A stretch of DNA of 64,000 nucleotides from JBJXHN01 sp046233135 (GCA_046233135.1 JBJXHN010000001.1:186001-250000), one strand, 5' to 3'. Shown: positions 1-8,934, numbered from the stretch's first letter. Translations and numbers: made by a program. The notes: generated by a model from the letters alone, not told the origin.

Positions 1-770
1 CTGGCCACCCGTTCTTCCAGCACGCTGACCGTCGGGTTGGTCAGGCGGGAATAGATATAGCCGAAGGTGTGAAGGTTGAACAGGTTGGCGGCGTGGTCCA
101 CGTCGTCGAACACATAGGACGTGGTCTGGTAGATGGGCGTGGAGCGGGCGCCGGTTGTGGGGTCGGGCGCGGCCCCGGCGTGCACGGCCCGGGTCTCGAA
201 CCCGAAGGCGCGGGGCGCGGCTTCGGCGGCATCCTTTGGGGGCGGGGGCGGCACCCGGCGGCGCTCCGTGCCCGGCGCCCGGTGAGGCTTGTTGCTGATC
301 AGCCCGGTGTTGACCCCCTGCCAGGACAATTCTCCGCCCAGCCGGCCGAATTCGATCTTGGGGCAGCGGTCCATGATCACCGTCAGCCCGGCCTTGTCCC
401 CCCGGTCCGCCGCCCCGTCGTTGCGGACGCTCAGCTGCATCCAGACGGTGCGGATGCCCTTGTCGGCCTTCAGGGCGATGGCCTCGTCGACGATGGCCCC
501 GGCGGCGTCGGCATTGCGGAAGATATCCACCATGTCGAAGGGGTCGGGGATGTCGGCCAGCGTGGCATAGACGGTCTCGCCCAGGATGTCCTTGCCGGCC
601 TGACCCGGATTCACCGGAATGACCCGGAAGCCTTTGTCTTGCAGGTATTTCATCACGAAATAGCTGGGCCGGTTCCAGTTGGAAGAGGCACCCACCATGG
701 CAATGGTGCGGGTGGTGGCAAGGACGTGGCGCAGCAGGGCGTCCGGATAGATCAGGGGGGCGTCGGTCAT
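1..770 (-). CDS. CoA-binding domain / O-acetylhomoserine sulfhydrylase fusion (3' part cut by window edge)
   Basis: Reading leftwards from an ATG at 770, the frame stays open for 256 codons to the window edge, so only the N-terminal part is visible. Residues 1-160 form a YccU-type CoA-binding Rossmann domain (VGASSN at 26-31, VIPVNP at 50-55, MDRCPKIEFG near 133). A proline-rich linker (172-180) leads into the start of a Cys/Met-metabolism PLP enzyme of the O-acetylhomoserine sulfhydrylase type (FETRAVHAGAAPD from 191, TPIYQTTSYVF from 211, YSRLTNPTVSVLEERVA from 240). The family makes homocysteine from O-acetylhomoserine and sulfide in the cytoplasm. A GAGGA ribosome site lies 7 nt before the ATG, and the gene begins 27 nt after the creatininase-family gene, so the two are probably co-transcribed. 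The PLP lysine and C-terminus lie outside the window. Confidence 0.85.
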   Translation of the reverse strand, partial: MTDAPLIYPDALLRHVLATTRTIAMVGASSNWNRPSYFVMKYLQDKGFRVIPVNPGQAGKDILGETVYATLADIPDPFDMVDIFRNADAAGAIVDEAIALKADKGIRTVWMQLSVRNDGAADRGDKAGLTVIMDRCPKIEFGRLGGELSWQGVNTGLISNKPHRAPGTERRRVPPPPPKDAAEAAPRAFGFETRAVHAGAAPDPTTGARSTPIYQTTSYVFDDVDHAANLFNLHTFGYIYSRLTNPTVSVLEERVA

Positions 771-797
771 GGGCGGTCCTCGGGGGAAGGAAGGCTA

Positions 798-1541
798 TCA
801 GGTATTCAGGAAGTCGGTGTAGGTGGCGACGATGTGATCCACCGCCACGCGGACGAAATCCGCCCCCAGCTCGGGTGTGGCGAGCCCGGGATTGGAGCCG
901 ATGCGGCCGTCCGGGAAGCGCTGGCGGAAGTCGCGGCTGTCGGTGAAGCGGCCCGACGGGGCGATGGTCGGGCTGAGGGGGGCGGTCTTGATGGCCTCGG
1001 GATAGGCGTATTGGGTCACCGCCACTTCGCTGGGGGTGGCATGGCCGCCTTCCGCATCGCCGAAGTGCCTGGCCGCCAGTTCATGCACGGGCTTGGCGGT
1101 GAACCAGTTGCACAGATGGCAGGCCAGCGACGGAGCGTCTTCGCCCCGGGTCACGCGCTGTTCCTCGTAGATTTCGTAGAAGGCGGACTGGACGGCCGGG
1201 ATGTTGCCGCCATGGCCGTTGACGAACAGGAAGCGGCGGAAGCCATGGGCTGCCAGGCTCAGCACCTGATCCCGGACCAGGGCGATCAGGGTGGATGGCC
1301 GCAGGGTCATGGATCCGGCGAAGGCCATGTGGTGATGGGCCATGCCTACGGGAATGGTCGGCGCAACCAGGATCCCCATCTCCTCGCCAGCGCGTTGGGC
1401 GATCACCTCGGCGGTGATGGCATCGGTGCCGATCAGGCCCGTCGGGCCATGCTGCTCCGTCGACCCGATGGGAATGATGACGCCGTGATGGCGGGTGAGA
1501 TAGCTGGCAACCTCCTGCCAGGTCTGCAACTGAAGACGCAC
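798..1541 (-). CDS. Creatininase family amidohydrolase
   Basis: 247 residues, the usual length for creatininase/creatinine amidohydrolase-like metal hydrolases. The family signature is intact: GSTEQHGP with E29 and H31, D40, NGHGGN with H110, and EGGHATPSE with E164, H167 and E172, which together form the di-metal site. Members hydrolyse cyclic amides such as creatinine, or act in cofactor or riboflavin-type pathways such as MftE and ArfB, so the exact substrate cannot be read from sequence. No signal peptide; cytoplasmic. It lies directly upstream of the CoA-binding/O-acetylhomoserine sulfhydrylase fusion gene on the same strand, but that neighbour does not define a substrate. Confidence 0.85.
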   Translation of the reverse strand: MRLQLQTWQEVASYLTRHHGVIIPIGSTEQHGPTGLIGTDAITAEVIAQRAGEEMGILVAPTIPVGMAHHHMAFAGSMTLRPSTLIALVRDQVLSLAAHGFRRFLFVNGHGGNIPAVQSAFYEIYEEQRVTRGEDAPSLACHLCNWFTAKPVHELAARHFGDAEGGHATPSEVAVTQYAYPEAIKTAPLSPTIAPSGRFTDSRDFRQRFPDGRIGSNPGLATPELGADFVRVAVDHIVATYTDFLNT

Positions 1542-1860
1542 GGGATGTTCTCCTTCACGGCCGGAGCGGCGGGGCCGGGTGGACGATACCGGAACGGGGG
1601 ACGTGGCATGGGATATGGGACGGCCAGGGTCCCTGTCCAGGGGCGACCGTCACGCGCCGCAAGGCCCGACCGGGCGGCAGGGGAGGCGAAGGGCTATGAC
1701 CTGCGGAAAACCGCTAGGCCTTTTGGTAAATTGCCTATGGTAAAACTCATTTGGTACTCTTGTTGCGTTACGTGATCCGCATGCACAATAAAACCTATCC
1801 CCTGAAGGGGAGGCTGCGGACGCGGGGTGGTTAACGGTCTAGGGAAGGAGCCGTCCACCG
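1542..1860. other. Divergent intergenic region, creatininase / histidine kinase
   Basis: 319 bases with no convincing gene. It must carry the promoters of both divergent transcripts. The base composition drops near 1720-1765. One possible sigma-70 pair for the kinase is TTGCCT (1731-1736) and TACTCT (1755-1760) with an 18-nt spacer, but the match is weak. A small hairpin CCCCTGAAGGGG lies at about 1800-1810, and AGGGAAGGAG just before 1861 serves as the kinase ribosome binding site. Confidence 0.4.
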
Positions 1861-4188
1861 ATGATCTCGGATCCTGCGTTCTGGGCGGTGCCCCTTGGCG
1901 CTGGTGCTGCCTTGCTGATGGTGTTCCTGCGCAACCGGATGACCGCCTCACCGGTGACGGAGAGTGCGGCGGCCCCGTCGCCTGCGACGGTGAAGGCGCA
2001 TCCGACCGCCACCATAACGGCCGGCCCGTCGGCGGTGCTGCCGGTGGGGCATGCGGCCCGCCGGGTTGATGGAGCGACGGGGGGCGGGCCTCCGCCCCTT
2101 GCCCCGGTGTGCTGGCCCGACGACCAGAGCCGTCCCCACCCGGATGGCACCGCGATGCTCCAGACCCTGGACCTGATGCCCGCTCCGTGCGTGGTGGTGC
2201 GGCCGTCGGGGCAGGTGATCGCGGCCAACCACTTGGCCCTGGATCTCTGGCGGCTGTCGGAGACGGAGATGATCGGCCGCGATGCGGCTACCCTTTACGA
2301 AGATTTCCAGGACCGCCACCGGGTCACCGCCACCCTGATCGAACAGGGGGGGCTGCGGAACCACCGGGTGCGGCTGAAACGGACCGACGGCACGCCGCTG
2401 TGGGCGTCGCTGTCCACCCGGGTGATGATGATCGATGGGACGCCGGCCTTCTGCACCCTGGTTTGCGACCTGACGGAACCGGAGGAAAAGCGCCGGGTGC
2501 AGGCCAGCGAAACGGCGCTGCTGCGGTCGGTGATCGAGGCCATGCCCGGCGGCCTGTGCCTGTTCGACTCCGATGCCCGGGCGATCCTGTTCAACTCCAG
2601 CTTCGCCGAGCTGTGGCAGGTGCCTTCGACGGTGCTGCATGTGGGCACCAGTCTGGAGACGCTGGTTCGCCATACGGTGGAGTCGGGCCTGCGCGCGCCC
2701 ATTGATGCCCATCGGGTCGCCTCGCGGGCGATCAGCCGGTTGGCGGCCGGGCGGGAGATCATCGACGAGGTGCCGTTGAGCGACGGCCGGACCCTGGAAT
2801 TCCGGGGCAGCACCACCGCCGGGGGCAGCTTCGTTTTCACCAGCATCGACATCACCCGCCGCAAGCAGGCCGAAGCGGCCCTGGGCGAGATGTTCGAGGC
2901 GGCCCCGGTGCCCATGGCCCTGCTGGCCCTGCCGGGCAGCGATATCCTGATGGTCAACCGGCGCCTGGAAGAGCGGCTGGGAGTGGGGCGCGATGCCGTG
3001 CGCGGCCGCGACGCCAACCTGTTCTACGCCCGGTCCGGCGACCGGCGGCGCTTCGCCACCATGCTGCAGCGGGACGGCCGGGTGGAAGGGCTGGAGTGTC
3101 CCTTCCGCACCATGGACGGTCAGGTGTTCTGGGCCACCATGCAGGCCACGCGCCTGCGCTGGCGCGGGCGGGACTGCCTGCTGGTGGGGCTGCACGACAC
3201 CACTGAACGCCGGGCCGGCGAGGAGGCCTTGCGGGCCGCCAAGGAACAGGCGGAAAAGGCCGTCGCCAACCTGCGGGCCGCCCAGGATCAGCTGGTGGAG
3301 GCGGAAAAGATGGCCTCTCTCGGGCAACTGGTGGCCGGGGTGGCGCACGAGATCAATACTCCCGTCGGCACGGCGATGACGGCGGCGTCCCTGCTTGCCG
3401 AACGCACCCGGACTTTCCAGGAACGGGTGGAGGGCGGCCAGTTGAAGCGCAGCGATCTGGACCGCTATCTGGATCTGGCCAGCGGTTCGTCGACCCTGCT
3501 GATGTCGAACCTGGAGCGCGCGGCGGGGCTGATCGCCAGCTTCAAGCGCGTGGCCGTGGACCAAGCCAGCGAAGAACGGCGGACCTTCGATCTTGGGGCC
3601 TATATCCGCGACGTGCTGACCAGCCTGGCCCCGCGCCTGCGCAATACGCCCGTCTCCGTGCGGCTGGATTGCCCGGAAACGGTCATCCTGGACAGTTTCC
3701 CCGGCGCCTGGTCCCAAGTGGTGACCAATCTGGTCCTGAACGCGGTGGACCATGCCTTCACCCCGGGCCAGAACGGCTCCGTCACCCTGTCCGTCCAGGC
3801 GGTTCCGATGCCTTCGTCCGGTTCGGGCGCGGGGGCGGAGGATGGGGAGCGCACATGCGTGACCCTGGTGGTGGCCGACGACGGATGCGGCATGCCCGCC
3901 GACGTGGCGGGGCGGGTGTTCGAACCCTTTTACACCACCCGCCGGGGCCATGGCGGCAGCGGGCTGGGCCTGCCCATCGTCTGGAATATCGTCACCAGTT
4001 CGCTGTGCGGCACCATCCAGCTGGAAACGGCGGTCGGCAAGGGGAGCGCCTTTAGCGTCCGTGTTCCATGCCGAACCGACGGGAACACGATCCGTATGTG
4101 CGAGTGCAGCGATCAGCAAAAGCCGCCGCAGGTGCCACGCGAACAGGCTGGTTGGCGAGATCAGGGTGCGCTACTCTCTTCCTCATGA
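1861..4188 (+). CDS. PAS-domain sensor histidine kinase
   Basis: 775 residues. A single N-terminal membrane segment (about 7-24) is followed by a low-complexity linker and three PAS-type sensor domains (about 100-205, 220-335 and 340-450). A coiled coil (450-485) leads to the dimerisation helix with phospho-acceptor H496 in AHEINTP, an N box (NLVLNAVDHAF), then DDGCGMP and GGSGLGLPIV ATP-lid motifs. HEINTP-type kinases usually phosphorylate a partner encoded beside them. The stop codon overlaps the start of the downstream sigma-54 response regulator as ATGA, so the pair is translationally coupled. The start is supported by AGGGAAGGAG about 10 nt upstream. The signal sensed is unknown; PAS domains can bind haem, flavin or small ligands, but no diagnostic residue was identified. 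Confidence 0.92.
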   Translation: MISDPAFWAVPLGAGAALLMVFLRNRMTASPVTESAAAPSPATVKAHPTATITAGPSAVLPVGHAARRVDGATGGGPPPLAPVCWPDDQSRPHPDGTAMLQTLDLMPAPCVVVRPSGQVIAANHLALDLWRLSETEMIGRDAATLYEDFQDRHRVTATLIEQGGLRNHRVRLKRTDGTPLWASLSTRVMMIDGTPAFCTLVCDLTEPEEKRRVQASETALLRSVIEAMPGGLCLFDSDARAILFNSSFAELWQVPSTVLHVGTSLETLVRHTVESGLRAPIDAHRVASRAISRLAAGREIIDEVPLSDGRTLEFRGSTTAGGSFVFTSIDITRRKQAEAALGEMFEAAPVPMALLALPGSDILMVNRRLEERLGVGRDAVRGRDANLFYARSGDRRRFATMLQRDGRVEGLECPFRTMDGQVFWATMQATRLRWRGRDCLLVGLHDTTERRAGEEALRAAKEQAEKAVANLRAAQDQLVEAEKMASLGQLVAGVAHEINTPVGTAMTAASLLAERTRTFQERVEGGQLKRSDLDRYLDLASGSSTLLMSNLERAAGLIASFKRVAVDQASEERRTFDLGAYIRDVLTSLAPRLRNTPVSVRLDCPETVILDSFPGAWSQVVTNLVLNAVDHAFTPGQNGSVTLSVQAVPMPSSGSGAGAEDGERTCVTLVVADDGCGMPADVAGRVFEPFYTTRRGHGGSGLGLPIVWNIVTSSLCGTIQLETAVGKGSAFSVRVPCRTDGNTIRMCECSDQQKPPQVPREQAGWRDQGALLSSS

Positions 4189-5627
4189 AAAGCAATAGAC
4201 GCCCCCGCATCCTTCTCGTCGAAGATACCCTGGCTCAAGCCCGCTCGTACCTGACGATGCTGGCCAATGAGTCGTGGGATGTGACCCATGTCGAAACGGG
4301 AGCGGAGGCCCTGGCGGCCCTGGCCCAGGAGCCGCCCGATCTGCTGTTGCTGGATATCCGCCTGCCGGACATGGATGGTATGGACATCCTGCGTCAGGTG
4401 CGCAACCGGCAGGTCCCGACCAGCGTGGTCATGATCACCTCCAACGCGTCGATCAATCTGGCGGTCGAGGCGATGCAGGCGGGGGCGGACGACTTTCTGG
4501 TCAAGCCGTTCCAGGCCGACCGGCTGCGGATCACCCTGCGCAATGCCATGGACCGGCTGGTGCTGTCCCGCGAAGTGGAGACCCTGCGCAAGGATCTGGG
4601 GATCACCGCCTTTGCCGGCTTCGTCGGATCGTCGGCGGCGATGCAGCGTGTCTATCGGGTGATCGAGGCGTCGGCGTCGAGCACGGCCACGGTCTTCGTC
4701 ACCGGGGAAAGCGGCACGGGCAAGGAGCTGGCGGCCGAGGCCCTGCACCGCAGCAGCCCACGGGCGGCCAAGCCCTTTGTGCCGCTGAACTGTGGGGCGA
4801 TCCCCAAGGATCTGATGGAAAGCGAGATCTTCGGCCATGTGAAGGGGGCCTTTACCGGGGCGGTGTCGGACCGCGACGGGGCGGCGCAGGCGGCGGATGG
4901 AGGCACGCTGTTTCTGGATGAAATCTGCGAGATGGACCCCAACCTGCAAACCAAGCTGCTGCGCTTCTTGCAGACCGGCGTGGTGCGGAAGGTCGGCGGC
5001 GACAAGTCGACGACTGTGGATGTGCGCATCGTCTGCGCCACCAACCGCGACCCCCTGGCGGAGGTGCAGGCCGGGCGGTTCCGCGAGGATCTTTATTACC
5101 GCCTGCATGTGATCCCGGTGCGGATGCCGGCCTTGCGGGAGCGGGAAGGGGATGTGCTGGAGATCGCCGATACCTACCTGCGCCGGATCAATGCGGAAGA
5201 ACGGAAAACCTTTCAGCGCTTCAGCGCCGCCGCCGCCGCGGCCATGGCGGCCTATGAATGGCCCGGCAATGTGCGCCAGCTGATCAATGTGCTGCGCAAT
5301 ATCATCGTGTTGAACGAAGGGCCGGAGATCACGCTGTCGATGCTGCCGCCCGGCCTGGCCCAGGCCGGCGATATTCCCGAACCGGTGGCGCAAACGGCCG
5401 GAGCCGGCGGGAGTGCCGCCGCCAGCGGCGCACTGGCGGCAGAGGGGCAGGGGGCCGGCCCGCTGCGTATGGAAGACATCCGCCCGCTGTGGGAGGTGGA
5501 GAAGCGCGCCATCGAGGATGCCATCGCCGCCTGCGAAGGCAATATCCCGCGGGCCGCCGCCTTGCTGCGGGTGAGCCCCAGTACCCTGTATCGCAAGCGC
5601 CAAAGCTGGGAAGCCACCGAGGTCTGA
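4185..5627 (+). CDS. Sigma-54-dependent response regulator (NtrC/LuxO type)
   Basis: 480 residues. The receiver domain has D57 in LLLLDIRLPDMDG, T85 and K107. The AAA+ domain has Walker A GESGTGKE (174-181), the sigma-54 contact loop GAFTGA (221-226) and Walker B TLFLDEI (241-247). An alanine/glycine-rich linker (about 392-428) leads to a Fis-type helix-turn-helix (about 442-472, NIPRAAALLRVSPSTLYRKR). It should activate RpoN promoters when phosphorylated by the kinase encoded just upstream. The start at 4185 gives an ATGA overlap with the kinase and places the first residues right at the receiver (MKSNRRPRILLVED). A longer in-frame start at 4068 would run through the kinase 3' end and is unlikely. 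The receiver and AAA+ sequence most resemble LuxO-like regulators, from memory of the family. Confidence 0.93.
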   Translation: MKSNRRPRILLVEDTLAQARSYLTMLANESWDVTHVETGAEALAALAQEPPDLLLLDIRLPDMDGMDILRQVRNRQVPTSVVMITSNASINLAVEAMQAGADDFLVKPFQADRLRITLRNAMDRLVLSREVETLRKDLGITAFAGFVGSSAAMQRVYRVIEASASSTATVFVTGESGTGKELAAEALHRSSPRAAKPFVPLNCGAIPKDLMESEIFGHVKGAFTGAVSDRDGAAQAADGGTLFLDEICEMDPNLQTKLLRFLQTGVVRKVGGDKSTTVDVRIVCATNRDPLAEVQAGRFREDLYYRLHVIPVRMPALREREGDVLEIADTYLRRINAEERKTFQRFSAAAAAAMAAYEWPGNVRQLINVLRNIIVLNEGPEITLSMLPPGLAQAGDIPEPVAQTAGAGGSAAASGALAAEGQGAGPLRMEDIRPLWEVEKRAIEDAIAACEGNIPRAAALLRVSPSTLYRKRQSWEATEV

Positions 5628-5921
5628 TCATCCGTCCGCTCAAGCCGCAGGGCCGGGGGAAGGGGGGACGCGGCCGTGGCGCCGGAGCGGCGGGCGGCAA
5701 TGTGTCAGTCTTGCAGGGCTGGCGCGGGAAATGGACATTACCCGCAAGACCGTCGGGGGCGTAGCATTTTCCTTGCAGCGATCAAGGGAACCCCTCGGGA
5801 CTTGGTCGCCGCAGGGCGGCGGAAGGCACACATTCGGGGCGCGTCCTCCCGCCGCCCGCTCCGGGCCGCGTTCACGAACGCGTGGCGGCTTTCCTTTCGG
5901 ATTTCTCCGATCCTCCCCAAA

Positions 5922-6452
5922 TCACACGGTTTCGAGCAGGCAGGTCAGGCCCAGTTCCTCGGCGGTGTTCTTGATCGTCGCGAGGCAGACCTGTTCCTTT
6001 TCGTCCGGAACCTGCACGTCGAAGCGGATGACGTAGTGCAGGGTTTCCCCTTCCCGCACGACGCGGCTGTCCATGCGCCGGATATTGGCGCCATAATCGC
6101 CGAAGGCTTCGGCCATGCGGGTCAGCAGCCCCGGCCGGTTGCCGCCGGACACGGTCACGCGATGGCTGATCCGGTCTTCGTCGGGCGTACTGTCCGGACC
6201 ATCGGCTTCAGCCACGGAAAGAATGGCCTTGGGCGACGCCATGTCGGGCAGGGAGCGCAGGGCTGCGTCCACTTCGCCGGCCGAGGTGCCGTCGGGAATG
6301 TCGCAGACCACGGTGAATTCCGCGCGGCCGCCCAAGGTGGCGAAGGCGGTGTCGCCGAAATCGGCGCCGAGGTCGAACAGCCGCCCGCAGAAATCGGCGA
6401 CCAATCCGGTCCGGTCGGTGCAGGACAGGGCGATGCGCAGAACGTGAGCCAT
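5922..6452 (-). CDS. GcvR-like tandem ACT-domain protein
   Basis: 176 residues forming two ACT domains, the first opening with VLRIALSCTDRTGLVADFCG and the second with HRVTVSGGNRPGLLTRMAEAF, each followed by the usual beta-alpha-beta pattern. This matches the glycine-cleavage repressor GcvR family, small cytoplasmic proteins that bind amino acids and modulate a partner regulator. No DNA-binding or catalytic domain is present. The start at 6452 (MAHVLRIAL) is preferred because AGGAGA lies about 12 nt upstream and the conserved domain begins there; an in-frame ATG at 6524 would add an unconserved tail. It is monocistronic between a convergent regulator gene and a 530-base gap. The ligand and partner are unknown. 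Confidence 0.8.
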   Translation of the reverse strand: MAHVLRIALSCTDRTGLVADFCGRLFDLGADFGDTAFATLGGRAEFTVVCDIPDGTSAGEVDAALRSLPDMASPKAILSVAEADGPDSTPDEDRISHRVTVSGGNRPGLLTRMAEAFGDYGANIRRMDSRVVREGETLHYVIRFDVQVPDEKEQVCLATIKNTAEELGLTCLLETV

Positions 6453-6983
6453 GACGAAAAGGTCTCCTGGTCTATGAATTGAATCAGGGATCCGGACTCT
6501 GGGCATCCGGGCGTCCGGGTTCAAGGGAAACCGGGCCGCCGGCCGGCGCCGCCGGACATGGCTGCGTCCCGCGAGTGGATGTCCGGGTCGAACAATCGGG
6601 ATTTATCTCGAATCCCCTGGGATTCAGGGGCTCTCAGGCGTATATTGGTATGCAGTGGTGTGCCCGTTAGTCTGGTTGTCTCATCCTTTTCCCGAAAGAT
6701 CCGGGAGAAAGGACCGGAATAACGAGGGAACTTGGGACGTTGCGAACGCCGGCCGGTGCTGGCGTTCGAGGGGTCGGCCAGGATTGGCTTGGCTGGACTC
6801 AGCCTCTCCGGCACACAAGGCCGAAAGACGATTCGGCCTTCCGGCATCCGACAGTGGGGTCCTGGACGGGTGTTGAGTGGTGTACGCTTTGTTATGGGCG
6901 TGCGCTATGTCACAGGCATGCGAAGGGACGAGAGTGCGGGACGCGGTGTCCCGGGCTGAACGGTCTTTGGAAAGGACGGGATC
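6453..6983. other. Intergenic region upstream of the 6984 gene
   Basis: About 530 bases without a supportable gene. It holds the ribosome site and promoter of the minus-strand ACT gene and, on the other side, the leader of the small plus-strand gene at 6984. Open frames here lack family similarity and are shadows. A ribosome site AAAGGA lies just before 6984. I could not identify a convincing promoter pair or RNA element. Confidence 0.4.
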
Positions 6984-7442
6984 ATGTCGGTCACCACGAC
7001 AAAGGTGACAGGAACGCCAACGGTTGCCGCCTCTTCCGCCACGGCGCGGATGGGCGATGGCATCCGTGCGTCCGGCAGCCCCCAGGCCTTTGCGCCCATC
7101 GTTTCCATTCAGTCCTCTGCCGGCGCCGGTTCCGAGGAACACGGTCTGCGGAACCAGGACGATTACGGTGGCGGCCAGGGCTTCGATCAGCATCAGGCCC
7201 CCTATGGCAGCGATACGGAAGACGGTGTCCGATTCGGCACCGTGCGCACCAGCAATACCTTTACCCGGGCTATGTTTGAGATGCGGTCGGGCTTTGAAGT
7301 CACCACCCCCAGTCAGGCGCGCTTGCCCGAGGTGGACGGCAGCCGATTCGCCACCGATATCTACGAAACCAATGTACGCGTGGTTGCCGCCCGGTTCGCC
7401 GGAGAAAAGCTGATCGGCAATACGGTTAATCGGTATTATTGA
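6984..7442 (+). CDS. Uncharacterised protein, disordered N-terminus
   Basis: 152 residues; I do not recognise a family. The N-terminal two thirds are rich in S, T, G, Q and D and look disordered, without signal peptide or membrane segment. The C-terminal part (about 88-152: RTSNTFTRAMFEMRSGFEV, then DIYETNVRVVAARFAGE and a terminal NRYY) looks more structured and is the part likely to be conserved. AAAGGA lies about 8 nt before the ATG. The gene is followed, 114 nt later on the same strand, by a flagellar rod-like protein, so a role at the flagellar base or in motility is possible, but this rests on context alone. Confidence 0.7.
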   Translation: MSVTTTKVTGTPTVAASSATARMGDGIRASGSPQAFAPIVSIQSSAGAGSEEHGLRNQDDYGGGQGFDQHQAPYGSDTEDGVRFGTVRTSNTFTRAMFEMRSGFEVTTPSQARLPEVDGSRFATDIYETNVRVVAARFAGEKLIGNTVNRYY

Positions 7443-7556
7443 TCGTCTTCCGGTTGCCGCAGAGAGATCCGCCGGGAGCGGCGCCGGGATTTCGCGAGAC
7501 AGGCAAGACATGGGTATGGCGATCCAGAACGGATCGGACGCAGGAGGATCCGAAAA

Positions 7557-7943
7557 TTGATCAACGGTATCGACGCATCGTTATCCGGTTTGTTGGCTGC
7601 TGAAACCCGTCAGGGCGTGGCGGCGAACAACATCGTCAATCAGCGGTCGGGTGCTCGGCAGCCGACGGCAAGCGCGCCCGACTACACGGGCTATACCCCC
7701 CAAAGCGTATCCCAATCCAGCCTCGCGACCGGCGGGACTCGCGCGGTGATCAATCCCATCGATCCGGCCTATGTGCCGGTTGCCGATGTCTCCGCCGATG
7801 GTGAACCGCAAGTCATGCCGAACGTGGATGAAACCGCATCTTTGCTGGAAACCTCGCGGGCCGGGCAGGCCTACAAGGCGTCTTTGGCAACGCTGAAGAC
7901 CCAGGATGAGATGCTGCAAGAGGCCGTCGATATTACCGGCTGA
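7557..7943 (+). CDS. Short flagellar basal-body rod-like (FlgC-type) protein
   Basis: 128 residues starting with TTG, chosen because AGGAGGATC lies 8 nt upstream and no ATG fits. The N-terminus (INGIDASLSGLLAAETRQGVAANNIVNQ) has the heptad helix of the flagellar rod/hook family (FlgB/C/F/G/E), including the N-I-V-N version of the ANNxAN motif. The C-terminus (MPNVDETASLLETSRAGQAYKAS, then MLQEAVDITG) resembles the FlgC C-terminal helix. FlgC itself builds the proximal rod. This copy stands alone, without flgB, fliE or other basal-body genes nearby, so it may be a divergent accessory rod protein rather than the main FlgC. Confidence 0.75.
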   Translation: MINGIDASLSGLLAAETRQGVAANNIVNQRSGARQPTASAPDYTGYTPQSVSQSSLATGGTRAVINPIDPAYVPVADVSADGEPQVMPNVDETASLLETSRAGQAYKASLATLKTQDEMLQEAVDITG

Positions 7944-8247
7944 GCAGGTACAGGTGGTATCTGTATACCTTATCAATCCCTCGGAAAATGGTCGTTTGTT
8001 CTTTGGCTGGTATAGCCGGAAGAAGAGGTCGTTTGCTCCAAGGGAAGGGTGAGCCAGCATCATCGTTATAGTTTCAGATCTGGAATTGCCTTGGAAGCGG
8101 CAAGCTGCGCGGCTCTTTCTTTCCAAGGGTTGTCACATTCGCCCTTTATTCGAGCAATCGGCTACATCCCCCAAACGGGGGATGATCTTTCGCTTTAATC
8201 CGGCCAGATTAGCTGTTGGGATTTCCTAGGGCGGTATCAGAGTTCGA
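7944..8247. other. Intergenic region with terminator-like hairpin
   Basis: 304 bases without a gene. A stem-loop at about 8165-8184 (CATCCCCC, loop AAAC, GGGGGATG) followed by ATCTTTCGCTTT could terminate the rod-like gene transcript, although the U tract is interrupted. The rest is unremarkable and probably holds the promoter of the LuxR-type gene at 8248. Confidence 0.4.
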
Positions 8248-8934
8248 ATGGATGGATTTATAGAAGGCGGCTCTCAGCACCTTCATGGGGCGTTCCAGAC
8301 CGTCGCGGAGGCATCTGCAGCAGCGATTTTCGTTTGTTCGGGTGACCGCACCCTCCTCTACGCCAATCAGCCGGGGCAAACGCTCCTGGCCGAGGGACTG
8401 TGTCTTGTGCGCGGCGCTGATCGCCGGTTACGCAGCAGCACACCTTCGTTGGAGCGGCGGTTCGCAGCGTGTTTCAGCCGGTGCCGGGATATGGCCGACA
8501 CCCTGGCCGTGCCGATGATGACGGGACCGGGGCAGGATCAGGACACCGTTGCCCTGCCGCCCCTCGTGTGCTCGCTGGAGGATGGCCGGCCGGGGCAAAC
8601 GCCTTTGGTGGCCTATTTCAGCCGCGTGCCGGGGACGGACGGACAGGTGGTGATCCAGGTCCCCCGTGCCCGGGCCGAAGCGCACGATCCGCAGGTGATT
8701 GCCCAGCTGATCGCCGTCTATCGCCTGACCGCCGCCGAAGCCCGGCTGGCCTGCGTGATGTTGTCCGGGGTCACGAACACCCAGGGCATGGCCGATGTGC
8801 TGGAGCGCAGTCCCTGGACGGTGCAGGCCCAGGTGAAGTCGCTGTTCCGCAAGCTCGGTGTGGCAAGCAAGACCGACGCCACCGCCCGAATGGCTGCCGA
8901 GGTGCTGCCCATGGGCGGCGGAAAAAGCGGCTGA
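8248..8934 (+). CDS. LuxR-type helix-turn-helix transcriptional regulator
   Basis: 228 residues. The C-terminal 60 residues form a LuxR/GerE-type helix-turn-helix (YRLTAAEARLACVMLSGV, then VQAQVKSLFRKLGVASKTD). The N-terminal 150 residues look like a degenerate PAS-type sensor (AAAIFVCSGDRTLLYANQPGQTLLAE). Such stand-alone regulators are common in alphaproteobacteria and often act on single targets. There is no receiver domain, so it is not a classical response regulator, and no acyl-homoserine-lactone synthase is nearby. No strong Shine-Dalgarno is visible before the ATG. A clear intrinsic terminator follows 24 nt after the stop codon. Confidence 0.82.
   Translation: MDGFIEGGSQHLHGAFQTVAEASAAAIFVCSGDRTLLYANQPGQTLLAEGLCLVRGADRRLRSSTPSLERRFAACFSRCRDMADTLAVPMMTGPGQDQDTVALPPLVCSLEDGRPGQTPLVAYFSRVPGTDGQVVIQVPRARAEAHDPQVIAQLIAVYRLTAAEARLACVMLSGVTNTQGMADVLERSPWTVQAQVKSLFRKLGVASKTDATARMAAEVLPMGGGKSG

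Noticed and set aside
69..1775. Long plus-strand open frame of 568 codons
   Set aside because: It is antisense to the CoA-binding/sulfhydrylase fusion and the creatininase gene, both with clear family motifs; composition is glycine/arginine-rich as expected for a GC-rich shadow.
1948..4119. Minus-strand open frame of 723 codons opposite the kinase
   Set aside because: The plus strand encodes PAS, H-box and ATP-lid motifs; the antisense protein is low-complexity G/R/Q/H.
7557..7943. Considered as a true FlgC
   Set aside because: Too short and isolated from flgB/fliE; kept as a rod-like accessory protein instead.
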